The notes: generated by a model from the sequence alone, not told the origin. 64,000 nucleotides of DNA from Colwellia_A sp047621305 (GCA_047621305.1 JBLHNB010000001.1:62001-126000); one strand, 5' to 3'. Positions 27,782 through 37,667 are shown, counted from the first letter of the stretch. Program-made: numbers and translations.

Positions 27782-28876
27782 CTAAATAATGATCAACTCT
27801 CCGCGTAGTGCACCCGCTTGTTCAAGTGCCTCAAGAATAGCCATTACATCACCAGGACCTGCACCCACACTATTAATGGCTCTAACTAAAGTATCTAAGG
27901 TTACACCGGGGTCAAAAACAAACATCCTATTATCATTTTGATTTACATCAACAATTGACTGTGTGGTAACTACAGTTTCACCTTCAGTAAAAGCATCAGG
28001 CTGATTTACACTTTGCGTTTCATTAATGGTAACGGTAATACCACCGTGAGTAATTGCTGTTGGTAATAAACGCACATCTGCGCCAATAACTATGGTGCCG
28101 GTGCGTGAATTAACAATCACTTTTGCTGATGGTCTATCGGGTTCAAATTCTAAGTTTTCAAGTGTCGCTAAAAAGCTCACTCGATCTGAAACATCTCTTG
28201 GCGCAGTGACTTTTACTGATGTGGCATCAATAGCATGAGCAGAACCTGCAATAAGATCGTTTATCGTATCTGAAAGACGTTTAGCGGTACTAAAATCTGA
28301 GTTACGTAAATTAAAAGTAATGTAATCACCCGAAGCAAATGGAGATTTAATTTCTCTCTCAACGGTAGCACCATTGGCGATTCGGCCAACCGTTGGTGTA
28401 TTAACGACGATTTTTGAGCCATCTAAACCGTTAGCGCCTAAACCACTTACCACTAAACTACCTTGCGCAATAGCATAAGCATTACCATCAACCCCCATTA
28501 AAATGGTTTGCAATAAAGTACCGCCTCGTAAACTTTGTGCACTGCCAATAGAGGAAACAGTAATATCAATATCTTGTCCGGCTTTAGCAAAAGCTTCTAG
28601 TTCAGCATGAACAGCTACCGCCGCAACATTTTTGATTTTTGGCTTTAAGTTCGCGGGCATGGTTATACCAAAATTACTTAGCATGGTTTTAAAACTTTGC
28701 TCTGTAAACGGTGAACTTTCGCCAGTGCCCGGTAAACCAACCACTAAGCCATAACCTAATAATTGATTGGAGCGCACACCAGCAACATCGGCTAAATCTT
28801 TAATACGCTGCGCCTGTGTTTGCGTAGCGATGAGCACATAAAATAGTAAAATACTGATTTTAATAACGGCTTTCAT
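27782..28876 (-). CDS. flgI: Flagellar P-ring protein
   Basis: A 364-residue protein with signal peptide (MKAVIKISILLFYVLIATQT, cleaved near TQAQRI) followed by the diagnostic IKDLADVAGVRSNQLLGYGL and GLVVGLPGTGE. The start chosen is the ATG at 28876, which has GTGAG upstream; a GTG four codons earlier is less likely. It forms the periplasmic P ring with FlgA as chaperone. Confidence 0.96.
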   Translation of the reverse strand: MKAVIKISILLFYVLIATQTQAQRIKDLADVAGVRSNQLLGYGLVVGLPGTGESSPFTEQSFKTMLSNFGITMPANLKPKIKNVAAVAVHAELEAFAKAGQDIDITVSSIGSAQSLRGGTLLQTILMGVDGNAYAIAQGSLVVSGLGANGLDGSKIVVNTPTVGRIANGATVEREIKSPFASGDYITFNLRNSDFSTAKRLSDTINDLIAGSAHAIDATSVKVTAPRDVSDRVSFLATLENLEFEPDRPSAKVIVNSRTGTIVIGADVRLLPTAITHGGITVTINETQSVNQPDAFTEGETVVTTQSIVDVNQNDNRMFVFDPGVTLDTLVRAINSVGAGPGDVMAILEALEQAGALRGELIII

Positions 28877-28918
28877 ATTTGCTCTCACTTGTAAATAATT
28901 ACGTTAACGTTAACCCGC

Positions 28919-29638
28919 TTAAAGGGGCCACCAAGAGCTACTAAAAAACTTGGTTAACCAGCCTTGTTCTTGTACATCTGCAAACGTACCTGTGCCTGCA
29001 TACTGAATACGTGCATTGGCAACTTTATTAGAAATAATAGTATTATTCGCACTGATATCTTGCGCACGAATGACACCGGTTAAACGTACATATTCATCGC
29101 CGCTGTTTAAGGTCATCCATTTTTCACCACGGATCATTAAATTACCATTGGAGAGAACCCGCAGTACGTGCACTGAAATATTGCCACTTAAACTATTGCC
29201 TTGGTCAGACTTAGAGTCACCTTTAAAATCAGACGTTTGATTTAAACCAAATTGAATAGCGTCGCCACCAATTCCAATTGACTTAGCGCCAAATCCTGTG
29301 ATTGGGTCGAGTAAGGCTTTATTCGATTTTTTAAGCTCTGTTTTTGCATTTTTTTTAGCCGACGTATTTTCATTTAAAATAACCGCGATAATATCGCCGA
29401 CACGGTGAGCTTTAGAGTCTGAATAAATATTATTAACATAATTGGCTTTAAATAAAGACCCGGTAGGTACAATAGGATCTTCTTCTATTTCTGGTAAAAT
29501 AGGCGCAAAATCAGGATCATTTGGTAAAATTTTAGCTTGTTCAATACTGGCACAACCAATAAGTAGCCAAGCTAACATAGCTAATTTTATTACCTGTTTC
29601 ATTGTTCTTTTCATTGATAGTTTCATGGCGTTTTTCAT
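28919..29638 (-). CDS. flgH: Flagellar L-ring lipoprotein
   Basis: About 239 residues with a lipoprotein signal ending LLIGCASIEQ (lipid-modified cysteine). Typical FlgH sequence follows: RVGDIIAVILNENTSAKKNA, and GVIRAQDISANNTI near the C-terminus. Three consecutive ATGs occur; the third (29638) has the best spacing from AAGGGG. It assembles the outer-membrane L ring. Confidence 0.95.
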   Translation of the reverse strand: MKNAMKLSMKRTMKQVIKLAMLAWLLIGCASIEQAKILPNDPDFAPILPEIEEDPIVPTGSLFKANYVNNIYSDSKAHRVGDIIAVILNENTSAKKNAKTELKKSNKALLDPITGFGAKSIGIGGDAIQFGLNQTSDFKGDSKSDQGNSLSGNISVHVLRVLSNGNLMIRGEKWMTLNSGDEYVRLTGVIRAQDISANNTIISNKVANARIQYAGTGTFADVQEQGWLTKFFSSSWWPL

Positions 29639-29655
29639 CATCATCCCCTTATTGG

Positions 29656-30444
29656 TTATAAGTTCTGATTAATATAACTAAGCATTTGATCAACCGCTGA
29701 AATGACTTTCGAATTCATTTCATAGACCCGTTGGCTTTCAATTAAATTGACGAGTTCTTCCGTGGTATTCACATTAGAAGTCTCTAAAGCGCCCTGCACT
29801 AACATGCCGTAACCGGCAAGACCGGGAACGCCTTCTTGCGGAGCACCACTAACAGCCGTTTCAACATACAAATTTTGCCCTACCGGTTCTAAGCCCGTAG
29901 GATTAATAAAGTTCATGGTATTTAATTGGCCAACAACAGCGTTTTCAGCTTGTCCTTGTATACGCACTGACACTTCACCATCTTGCGAAATAATAATTTC
30001 TTGTGCATCAGGGGGTATTTGAATTTGTGGTTGCAATACATAGCCCGCACCAGGGGTAACAATATTGCCTTCATCATCTAAGGTAAATTGACCATTACGT
30101 GAATAGGCTGCCGTACCATCTGGTAATAAAATTTCAAAAAAGCCTTCTCCTTGGATCATTAAATCCAATGAGTTGTCGGTGGTTAACATGTCACCTTGGC
30201 TATGAATTTTTTGGGTAGCCACCACTTTTGTACCCGCACCTAACATTAAACCTGAAGGTAATTCAGTATCTTGCGCTGAACGTCCACCTGGTTGATTAAT
30301 GGTTTGATAAAGTAAATCTTCAAATACAGCGCGGCTCTTTTTGAAACCAATCGTACTGGCGTTGGCTAAATTGTTAGAAATTACCGCAATATCTTTAGTT
30401 TGCGCATCTAATCCTGTTTTACTTATCCATAATGCTGGGTTCAT
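29656..30444 (-). CDS. flgG: Flagellar distal rod protein
   Basis: A 262-residue FlgG. It starts PALWISKTGLDAQTKDIAVI with SNNLANASTIGFKKSRAVF, and the C-terminus is TTEELVNLIESQRVYEMNSK. The length is exactly that usual for FlgG. The ribosome-binding site AGGTGA precedes the ATG. Confidence 0.97.
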   Translation of the reverse strand: MNPALWISKTGLDAQTKDIAVISNNLANASTIGFKKSRAVFEDLLYQTINQPGGRSAQDTELPSGLMLGAGTKVVATQKIHSQGDMLTTDNSLDLMIQGEGFFEILLPDGTAAYSRNGQFTLDDEGNIVTPGAGYVLQPQIQIPPDAQEIIISQDGEVSVRIQGQAENAVVGQLNTMNFINPTGLEPVGQNLYVETAVSGAPQEGVPGLAGYGMLVQGALETSNVNTTEELVNLIESQRVYEMNSKVISAVDQMLSYINQNL

Positions 30445-30561
30445 AAGTCACCTCTTAATAAATTCATTTTTCTAATAAATACTCATTAATCGTTAATCGT
30501 TAATCGTTAATCGCGGTCGTTGGTTCAAACGTACAACCTCAATCGATTAACCATAAATTAA

Positions 30562-31305
30562 TTAGAATGCACGTAATAGTGCGGCAGCAGCGGTATCATT
30601 TTCTTCTGCTGTTTTCATTAGTTTTAACTGCATTTCAAACTGCCGTTGCAACGCGATCATGTCACTCATTTCAGTAACAGGACTAACGTTACTCGATTCC
30701 AACATGCCATTTTTTACAGTTACTTCAATATTGGCTTCTTCAATTGCACCATCTTTACGTCTAAATAGACCATCGCGGCCTTTTTCAATTAAACGATTAT
30801 TTGGATTAATAAATTTGATCCGATCTACTTCTTCCTGAACAGAGCTAGGCGCGCCTTCAGGCTGGATCATAATCGTGCCGTCACGTGATATTTCTATATT
30901 ACGTATCGGCAGAGGTAAAGTAATAGGGCCACCTTCACCAATGACCATCTGACCGTCTGATGTTTCTAACGTACCGTTTTCGGTAATGCGTAAATGACCT
31001 GAACGGGTATAGGCTTCAGTGCCATCTTTTGCCTGCACTGCAAAAAAACCTTCACCTTCAATAGCAATGTCTAAATCACGACCTGTGGTTAATAACGCGC
31101 CACTGTCAAAGTTTTGGCTAGACTTTTCTGTCATTGCAAAGACGCGAGAAGGCATGCCTTCACCAAAAGCTTGCATAGCACGAGCTTGGGACAAATCGGC
31201 TTTAAAGCCTGTTGTTTTGGCGTTTGCTAAGTTATTTGCAGTCACCGATAAGGAGAGCATATTTTGTTTAGCGCCACTCATGGCTACATAAAGCATCCTA
31301 TCCAT
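30562..31305 (-). CDS. flgF: Flagellar proximal rod protein FlgF
   Basis: A 247-residue rod protein starting MDRMLYVAMSGAKQNM with TANNLANAKTTGFKAD and ending MQLKLMKTAEENDTAAAALL. A frame extends upstream to 31350, but that would begin inside the sigma-54 promoter (31345-31362), so the ATG at 31305 is chosen. It begins the flgFGHIJK transcript. Confidence 0.95.
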   Translation of the reverse strand: MDRMLYVAMSGAKQNMLSLSVTANNLANAKTTGFKADLSQARAMQAFGEGMPSRVFAMTEKSSQNFDSGALLTTGRDLDIAIEGEGFFAVQAKDGTEAYTRSGHLRITENGTLETSDGQMVIGEGGPITLPLPIRNIEISRDGTIMIQPEGAPSSVQEEVDRIKFINPNNRLIEKGRDGLFRRKDGAIEEANIEVTVKNGMLESSNVSPVTEMSDMIALQRQFEMQLKLMKTAEENDTAAAALLRAF

Positions 31306-31344
31306 AACAATCCATCCCATAAAATTAAAATATTGTTTAGATAA

Positions 31345-31362
31345 ATGCAAAAGTAGTGCCAG
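31345..31362 (-). promoter_or_regulatory. Sigma-54 promoter of flgF operon
   Basis: The minus strand reads CTGGCACTACTTTTGCAT, a near-perfect match to the TGGCAC-N5-TTGCA -24/-12 consensus with correct spacing. It lies 40 bases upstream of the chosen flgF start and downstream of the flgE terminator. Confidence 0.85.
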
Positions 31363-31436
31363 AAGAGATTAGTAAATTGGTAGGTATAGGTTTATTTCGA
31401 AAAATAGAGACAATGTACCGGTGATGCTCCTAAAGC

Positions 31437-31469
31437 TGTCGAGCCTCACTCCGTTCGTGTCGACCTACA
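31437..31469. repeat. REP-like short repeat, copy 2
   Basis: This is the second copy of the 33-bp sequence described at 20443-20475. It also lies directly next to a terminator on the same side. Confidence 0.7.
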
Positions 31470-31476
31470 AAATAAA

Positions 31477-31502
31477 AAAGCCTAACGTGATGTTAGGCTT
31501 TG
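31477..31502 (-). terminator. Rho-independent terminator after flgE
   Basis: AAGCCTAAC and GTTAGGCTT form a 9-bp perfect stem with a five-base loop; the minus strand then has TTTTTTATTTT. It lies about 40 bases past the flgE stop and ends the flgBCDE transcript. Confidence 0.88.
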
Positions 31503-31540
31503 TGTGGTTTTATCTGCTTATTTCTTTCTTAGCTAAATAA

Positions 31541-32899
31541 CTACCTTATCTGAAGGATCGTTTGGTTAAGCTGATTATCAACTTCAAGCGATCGAGAGTT
31601 GGCTTGGAAATTTCGCTGTGCTGAAATTAAATCAATCAACTCTGTGGTTAAGTTAACGTTTGATTGCTCTAAGGCTGAGGAGTTAATCGTGCCGTAAGTA
31701 CCCGACCCCGCTTCACCTGCTAAGCCTTCACCAGAAAGAATACTTTCTTTCCAATCACTGTTACCGGTTTGGGTTAATCCTTGAGCATTGGAGAAATTAA
31801 CTATAGCCACTCGTGATAAGGGTTGTGAAGTACCATTACTATAAGTTGCCATCACCAAGCCATCTGTGCCAATATCTAATCCTGTTAATCGCCCCACGGG
31901 TAAACCATCTTGTTCCAGCGAGGTTACTTCAAAACCCGAAGCAAACTGTGTAGGTTCATTTGGATTAGGTCCAGCGGTATCCAAATTAAAGTTAATTTTA
32001 ATTTGTTGAGAAACATCTGAACCATTTGTTAATATTGTCGCAGGTAACGGCTCTGTAATAAAGCCACCAACAGGAGTAATAGAAGCAAAGTCACCACCTG
32101 AGGTGAATCTTAACTTAGCTCCATCAACAGAAGTAGCTCCAATAGCAATACCAGTACCTGTCGATGGTCCTGGAGTAAGTGTCGCTTGGTCATGTATATC
32201 AACCGCAATACCATCTACAGAACTAGTGAGAAACCATTCATTAGCCACAGCCGGATCTTTAATAAAATAATAGGTCTGAATATGGCTATCACCTAAAGAA
32301 TCAAACACTGTTACTGAGGTAGAGTGGTTAAACGTTAGTGGGTCACTCATATCAAAATTCGCTGGTGCACCTGTGATCGCTGATGCACCAGCCGGTAAAT
32401 TCATGCGAACATCTACTTCATTAGTTTTTGAGGGTGCCCCCGATGCTGTAGGAATTCTGATTGGCTCAGCAGTACTTAAGCTCACCGACGATGAAGTACC
32501 ATCCGGATTTACCGGGAAACCTAGTAAATGATCACCGGATGAATTAACAATAAAGTTATCCGCATTTAATTTAAATTGCCCTGCGCGAGTATAAGAGAAC
32601 TCTAATGAACCTAACTCAGGAACGGTGGAAAAAAATCCGTTACCGGTAATCGCTAAATCGAGCGAGTTACTGGTAAACTTAATACTACCTTGATGAAATT
32701 GTTGAGCAACATCTGAAGTTAATACTCCATCACCTACCTTGGTTTTACCGGCGGCAAGTAAAGACGATGCGTAAACATCAACAAACTCAGCACGGGATTC
32801 TTTAAAACCGACGGTATTAACATTGGCAATGTTATTCGACGTTACGTCTAGATCTTTTTGAGCTGCATTCAATCCGCTCAATGCTATATTAAATGACAT
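31541..32899 (-). CDS. flgE: Flagellar hook protein
   Basis: A 452-residue FlgE. N-terminal SFNIALSGLNAAQKDLDVT and TSNNIANVNTVGFKESRAEF are diagnostic, as is the C-terminal NVNLTTELIDLISAQRNFQA. The central hook domain is Gly/Pro/Thr-rich. The ribosome-binding site GAGGTGA lies before the ATG. Confidence 0.97.
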   Translation of the reverse strand: MSFNIALSGLNAAQKDLDVTSNNIANVNTVGFKESRAEFVDVYASSLLAAGKTKVGDGVLTSDVAQQFHQGSIKFTSNSLDLAITGNGFFSTVPELGSLEFSYTRAGQFKLNADNFIVNSSGDHLLGFPVNPDGTSSSVSLSTAEPIRIPTASGAPSKTNEVDVRMNLPAGASAITGAPANFDMSDPLTFNHSTSVTVFDSLGDSHIQTYYFIKDPAVANEWFLTSSVDGIAVDIHDQATLTPGPSTGTGIAIGATSVDGAKLRFTSGGDFASITPVGGFITEPLPATILTNGSDVSQQIKINFNLDTAGPNPNEPTQFASGFEVTSLEQDGLPVGRLTGLDIGTDGLVMATYSNGTSQPLSRVAIVNFSNAQGLTQTGNSDWKESILSGEGLAGEAGSGTYGTINSSALEQSNVNLTTELIDLISAQRNFQANSRSLEVDNQLNQTILQIR

Positions 32900-32992
32900 A
32901 ATTTCACCTCATTATAAAAACTGGTTATTATTGAACAACGCTCTAATTAGCATTGCTCTTAATGGCTATGTGAACTGTTTTACCTTGACCCC

Positions 32993-33682
32993 TTAACTAG
33001 ACACTTCGATAACGTCTCTAAGCGCCATGGTTTCACCACCATTTAAATTCAAATTTATATTGCCGCCAGCGCCCGCTAAGGTAACACTGTCAACTTTTCG
33101 ATAAGTTAATGCTTGGAGCTCTGCTGGTTTACCATCAACCATACCCGCAACACGAAAACGATAAGCACCGGTTGGCGCTGTTTCTCCATTGCCATTAAGA
33201 CCATCCCAGGTAAAGGCATATTCGCCTTTTTTAATGCTACCTACAGGAACCGTTTGAATTATTTCACCCGCAGTATTTTCTACGTAAATAACGACGTTAC
33301 TGGCGGGTAAATCAGTTTTAATTTTTCCGGTAGCCCCCGCGCCATCAGCCATACCAAAAACGTTATCGTCAACCAAAACACTTCGCCCGACTAATGATGA
33401 TGCTTGTAAAGCTTGGCTTGAAGACATAGACGCTGAAAAGTCACCAAATTTATCGTTAAGTTTTGAAACACCATCAGTAGTAGAAAAAGCGGTCATTTGA
33501 GAAATCATTTCATTATTCTCCACCGGCTTGGTTGGATCTTGATGCGCCAATTCTTGTGTTAACAAAGCAAAGAAGTCGGCTTGAGTTAACATACCGTTAT
33601 TATTCGCTTCAGTTTTAACTTCTTTTTTCCAGCGCAATGCATCTAATGGGTTTGTTGACGCTGTATCTTTAACTGATTCCAT
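32993..33682 (-). CDS. flgD: Flagellar hook assembly scaffold
   Basis: A 229-residue FlgD. LTQADFFALLTQELAHQDPT and PVENNEMISQMTAFST are the conserved N-terminal signature, and the C-terminal FlgD Ig-like part includes GEYAFTWDGLNGNGETAPTG. FlgD caps the growing hook and is lost from the mature structure. It is followed by flgE. Confidence 0.96.
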   Translation of the reverse strand: MESVKDTASTNPLDALRWKKEVKTEANNNGMLTQADFFALLTQELAHQDPTKPVENNEMISQMTAFSTTDGVSKLNDKFGDFSASMSSSQALQASSLVGRSVLVDDNVFGMADGAGATGKIKTDLPASNVVIYVENTAGEIIQTVPVGSIKKGEYAFTWDGLNGNGETAPTGAYRFRVAGMVDGKPAELQALTYRKVDSVTLAGAGGNINLNLNGGETMALRDVIEVSS

Positions 33683-33739
33683 TTTTCTTTCCTCTTACCT
33701 ATCAACTCTAGCTTCGACTTTAGTCTTTAATTAAAGCGA

Positions 33740-34159
33740 TTAACGCTGGCCAAGTAATAACGTTTTGTTCAACATATTTTTAGCTGATTCTGCCAATTGA
33801 ATATTGGTTTGATACGAACGTGACGCTGAAATCATGTTGGTCATTTCTTCCACAACATTGACGTTAGGTTTATAGATATAACCATTTTCATCCGCCATCG
33901 GGTGGTCAGGCGCATGTTCAACCAATAACGGTTTGTTACTTTCTACAATGCCTAATACTTTGACGCTGATCGATCCTTCTTGACCAGCGGCAGCTTTTTG
34001 CATCTCTGCGGCAAAAACTGGATGTCTAGCACGATAGGTTTCATCAATACTACTACTAACACTATCAGCATTCGCGATGTTACTTGCCGTGGTGTTTAAG
34101 CGCATTGATTGGGCGCTCATGCCCGTGGCACTGATGTTAAAGACGTTAAATAGGCTCAT
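33740..34159 (-). CDS. flgC: Flagellar basal-body rod protein FlgC
   Basis: A 139-residue rod protein: FNISATGMSAQSMRLNTTAS at the start and NVNVVEEMTNMISASRSYQT near the end match FlgC. It begins two bases after the flgB stop. Confidence 0.97.
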   Translation of the reverse strand: MSLFNVFNISATGMSAQSMRLNTTASNIANADSVSSSIDETYRARHPVFAAEMQKAAAGQEGSISVKVLGIVESNKPLLVEHAPDHPMADENGYIYKPNVNVVEEMTNMISASRSYQTNIQLAESAKNMLNKTLLLGQR

Positions 34160-34161
34160 TG

Positions 34162-34560
34162 TTATTGCCCTCCAGTAATTGCTTTTTTCATGGCTTTGAT
34201 AGTGCCGTTAAGAAATTGCAAGCTTGCTTGATACTTCATAGAGTTTTCTAGATACAAGTTTCGTTCCACTTGTACATCAACAGAATTACCATCACCTGTA
34301 TCTGGTTGATTTGGAATGCGAAATTGTGTGTTATTATTGAGTTCCATGCGTATATCAAAGTGCTTATCGTTAGTACGTGACATGCCGGCTTGTTGTTTAT
34401 GAGAGGCTTGGGCAAGCATTTTGTTAAAATCCATACCCTTGGCTTTATAGCCTGGCGTATCAGCATTGGCAATATTGCCTGCGATCACTTCCGCTTGTTT
34501 AGCGCGTAAGTCTAAAACTTGTGGACGAAGCCCAAATGCTTTTTCAAAACTAATAGCCAT
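34162..34560 (-). CDS. flgB: Flagellar basal-body rod protein FlgB
   Basis: A 132-residue rod protein with LRAKQAEVIAGNIANADTPG and KAKGMDFNKML near the start and ENSMKYQASLQFLNGTIKAM at the C-terminus. GAGGTGA precedes the ATG. It is the first gene of the flgBCDE operon. Confidence 0.97.
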   Translation of the reverse strand: MAISFEKAFGLRPQVLDLRAKQAEVIAGNIANADTPGYKAKGMDFNKMLAQASHKQQAGMSRTNDKHFDIRMELNNNTQFRIPNQPDTGDGNSVDVQVERNLYLENSMKYQASLQFLNGTIKAMKKAITGGQ

Positions 34561-34908
34561 AATTCACCTCTAATTCAATAAAGGTGATTATTCAATAATT
34601 ATGCCAACGAGAAGTGTCAAAATTCTGAAAGGAGGTAATTGAGGGGAAAAATAAATATAATCAATCCTGAAATCGGCATAACAACTAGAAAACATTCAAG
34701 TAAAATCAATAGATTACATAACCACATACAAACAACAACATGCTTAAAGTAACTATATACTCTCTCAATGTTTCATTTTATGCCATTTTTTATGCCATTA
34801 TCAAGGCAAAACATTTATGAATAGTGAGCTATTTATCGACGTTTTAACGCCGAGAATGAGATAAAAAGAAATGTTGCGCAAGTGCTGCTTATCCAGAGTT
34901 CAGATTAT
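34561..34908. other. Intergenic region between cheR and flgB (348 bp)
   Basis: Apart from the sigma-54-like site near flgB I see no gene, clear terminator for cheR or other feature here. A direct TTTATGCCATT repeat occurs around 34778-34800. Confidence 0.5.
34591..34607 (-). promoter_or_regulatory. Sigma-54-like promoter of flgB operon
   Basis: The minus strand reads TTGGCATAATTATTGAA. The -24 box is good and spacing correct, but the -12 box ends GA rather than GC. It lies about 31 bases from the flgB start. Confidence 0.55.
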
Positions 34909-35739
34909 TTACTGTTTTTGGTAAACAATACCAGGGTTACAACGCAACATATCAAAATCATTATTTAAACCTGACAAAGACTCTGAGGCACCCAAAAACA
35001 AATAGCCTTTGTTATTTAATACACCATGAATTTGCGACAATATTTGTTTTTTAATTTCAGGGGAAAAGTAAATTAAGACATTACGAATAAATACAATATC
35101 AAAACGTCCCATCAAGCTATAACTGTTTAATAAATTAATAGGTCTGAAACTAACCATTGATTTTACGGCATCTTTTACTTTCCACATGCCATTATCGCCG
35201 GGTTCGAAAAACTGACGTTTTCTTTCCGCAGATAAACCACGAGACAGCGCTAAACTGTCGTAGTGTCCGTATTTACAATGCTCTAACATGGTTGTTGAAA
35301 TATCGGTACCAATAATCTGTACACCGCCAGGAAAAGACCCAGGGTTACGTTGTTTAAATTCTTGTACTGACATGGCAATAGAGTAGGGTTCTTGTCCTGA
35401 AGAGCTCGCTGCCGACCAAATTTTTAACGGCGTACGCTGCTTGGCAAAGTCAGGTAACATTCGATTTTTCAGTAATTCAAAGGGGTAGTCGTCACGAAAC
35501 CACAGCGTTTCATTCGTGGTCATAGCGTCAATAACCGCTGCACGTAATTGCCGTTCAACGGGACTTAACGTACGCGCAACCAAGTCACTTAATGAAGTAA
35601 CGTCAAATTTCACCATTAATGGTGCTAAACGACTTTTGACCAAGTATTGCTTATTTTCACCCAGTACGATGCCACATTGCTGCTCAAGAAAGGTGCGAAA
35701 TTGATGGTAGCTTTTATCATCTAGCTGTCTTGCCGACAT
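34909..35739 (-). CDS. cheR: Chemotaxis protein methyltransferase CheR
   Basis: A 276-residue CheR. The N-terminal all-helical domain covers roughly residues 1-80, and the SAM-binding domain has LKIWSAASSSGQEPYSIAM and FDIVFIRNVLIYFSPEIKKQ. It methylates glutamates of chemoreceptors. It lies 34 bases downstream of cheV, the usual Vibrio/Alteromonadales arrangement next to flgB. Confidence 0.95.
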   Translation of the reverse strand: MSARQLDDKSYHQFRTFLEQQCGIVLGENKQYLVKSRLAPLMVKFDVTSLSDLVARTLSPVERQLRAAVIDAMTTNETLWFRDDYPFELLKNRMLPDFAKQRTPLKIWSAASSSGQEPYSIAMSVQEFKQRNPGSFPGGVQIIGTDISTTMLEHCKYGHYDSLALSRGLSAERKRQFFEPGDNGMWKVKDAVKSMVSFRPINLLNSYSLMGRFDIVFIRNVLIYFSPEIKKQILSQIHGVLNNKGYLFLGASESLSGLNNDFDMLRCNPGIVYQKQ

Positions 35740-35773
35740 TACGTTTTATCCATGAAATACTGTTTATTCAAAA

Positions 35774-36709
35774 TTATGCTTCTTTATCTAGTTTAAGCCA
35801 TTTTTTAACAGCTGTTGCTAATTCGTCAGGATGAAATTTAGGAATAAAATCATCTGCACCTACTTTGGCAACCATCGCATTGTTAAAGACGCCACTTAAT
35901 GAGGTATGAAGAATAATCGGGATCGCCCGCATTCTTTCATTACCTTTCACTTCAGCTGTAAGCGTATAACCATCCATTTCTGGCATTTCAATATCAGAAA
36001 TCATTAAAGCGACTTTTTCAGTTAGTGAATGTTCACACGTTTCAGTAATAGCAAGCAACTGATCTAAAGCATCTTTACCATTTTTGGCCAAGATCATATT
36101 AATACCTAGTGGCTCTAACGCTCTTTTTACTTGATTACGTGCCACGGTGGAATCATCGGCGATCATCACCAGTTTATCCCCTAAACTCACGCCTACTGTT
36201 GAGTCAGCAACCTCTTCGCTCAATTCTGTAGACACCGGATTTATCTCATTAAGGATTTTTTCAACATCTAAAATTGACACCATTTCTTTGTCAATTTCGG
36301 TTACAGCCGTTAGGTAACTCGATTTCCCAGCCCCTTCAGGCGGTGGCATCACGTCTGTCCAGCTCAAGGTAGTAATACGTTCAACGCCCGCGACTAAAAA
36401 ACCTTGTACACTGCGATTATATTCAGCAATGATAATAAAGCTGTTTTCTGTTTGTTCAATTTCAGGACCACCTGTCGCTTTACTTAAATCAATAACTGAA
36501 ATAGTTTGGCCACGAATATGGGCAACACCTTTAATGAATGCGCCTTGTTTAGGGAGCGTAGTAAGTCGTGGGCATTGCAATACTTCACGTACTTTAAAAA
36601 CGTTAATACCAAAGGTTTGCCTACCTCCGAGTTTAAATAACAATAATTCAAGTCTATTTTGGCCAACTAACTGAGTGCGTTGGTTAACCGAATCTAAAAT
36701 ACCTGCCAT
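35774..36709 (-). CDS. cheV: Chemotaxis coupling/response regulator protein CheV
   Basis: A 311-residue CheW-REC fusion. The CheW-like part runs to about residue 160 (NRLELLLFKLGGRQTFGINV) and the receiver domain follows, with KLVMIADDSTVARNQ and the phospho-acceptor aspartate in LMISDIEMPEMDG. The ATG at 36709 is preceded by GAGAGG; an upstream extension of the frame to 36754 is not supported. Confidence 0.95.
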   Translation of the reverse strand: MAGILDSVNQRTQLVGQNRLELLLFKLGGRQTFGINVFKVREVLQCPRLTTLPKQGAFIKGVAHIRGQTISVIDLSKATGGPEIEQTENSFIIIAEYNRSVQGFLVAGVERITTLSWTDVMPPPEGAGKSSYLTAVTEIDKEMVSILDVEKILNEINPVSTELSEEVADSTVGVSLGDKLVMIADDSTVARNQVKRALEPLGINMILAKNGKDALDQLLAITETCEHSLTEKVALMISDIEMPEMDGYTLTAEVKGNERMRAIPIILHTSLSGVFNNAMVAKVGADDFIPKFHPDELATAVKKWLKLDKEA

Positions 36710-36744
36710 AAAAACCTCTCTAGAAATGACGTCGATAAATACAT

Positions 36745-36762
36745 TGAGGCACACTTCTTGAT
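36745..36762 (+). promoter_or_regulatory. Possible sigma-54 promoter of flgA
   Basis: TTGAGGCACACTTCTTGA on the plus strand has AGGCAC and TTGA with the correct 12-base GG-to-G spacing. The -12 box is imperfect. It lies upstream of flgA in the gap divergent from cheV. Confidence 0.45.
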
Positions 36763-36825
36763 AGTAAATGTTATATAAAATACTTACTGTCTGAAATTTG
36801 ACACTAAGCGAAAAATTATCCTTCT

Positions 36826-37572
36826 ATGGTAAGCATAGACGAGTATTTTTATTTCCCTAAAAAATTGATGACAAAATTTATGATTTATATGAAGATTTTA
36901 ATGATTCTAATGTTAGCTACTCTTTTAACACCTTTACGTGTTAGTGCAATTAGCTTTGATCAAGATTATCTATCCAATTTTGTTCAAGCTTTTGTCGAGA
37001 AAAATATCGTTCCACCAAAGAAAGGAAAAATGGAGATAAAAGTCACTGATATAGATCCTAGGATCAAAATCAAACCTTGTAGCTCTCCTCTTCAAGCAAA
37101 TATACCTGAAAATCACAACGGTAGAAACGTAAATGTTAAAATATATTGTGACGATTCAGCACCATGGAAAATGTTTATTCCGGTAAGGATACGAATAACG
37201 ATACCTGTACTCGTGGCAATAACGACCATACATAAAGGGACAGTGCTTGATGATTCCAACGTCGCCATTAGATTTAAAAACCAATCTCGAATTCGTGGTG
37301 AAGTTTTCAACGATGCCAGTATCGTACTGGGGGCAAAGTCAAAAAGAACAATATCCAAAAAAACCGCTATTACGCGTAGTAATATTTGCTTGGTTTGTAA
37401 AGGTGAAAGCGTTATTATTACCGCAGTATCAGATGATTTTTCAATTAAAACATCAGGTACCGCTTTAAAAGATGGCAGTATTGGTGACCAAATTAGCGTA
37501 AAAAATCATCGCTCGGGTCGAACCGTCATAGGGAAAGTAAGTTCGATAGATCATGTCATCATTAATTTGTAA
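36826..37572 (+). CDS. flgA: P-ring chaperone FlgA
   Basis: Up to 248 residues. A hydrophobic signal peptide (MKILMILMLATLLTPL, cleavage near VSAISF) precedes the mature protein. The C-terminal SAF-type domain begins around VLVAITTIHKGTVLDDSNVA and ends with IGDQISVKNHRSGRTVIGKV. Several in-frame ATGs lie before the signal peptide (36868 and later) and none has a good ribosome-binding site, so the start is uncertain. FlgA aids P-ring assembly in the periplasm. Confidence 0.92.
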   Translation: MVSIDEYFYFPKKLMTKFMIYMKILMILMLATLLTPLRVSAISFDQDYLSNFVQAFVEKNIVPPKKGKMEIKVTDIDPRIKIKPCSSPLQANIPENHNGRNVNVKIYCDDSAPWKMFIPVRIRITIPVLVAITTIHKGTVLDDSNVAIRFKNQSRIRGEVFNDASIVLGAKSKRTISKKTAITRSNICLVCKGESVIITAVSDDFSIKTSGTALKDGSIGDQISVKNHRSGRTVIGKVSSIDHVIINL

Positions 37573-37667
37573 TTTATTTGTTATTTATCTCAACTTTTAC
37601 TTAAGAAATATAAGTTTTGGTCGATAACTAACTAGAGTTATACTATTACTTGCCAAAGGATATTATT

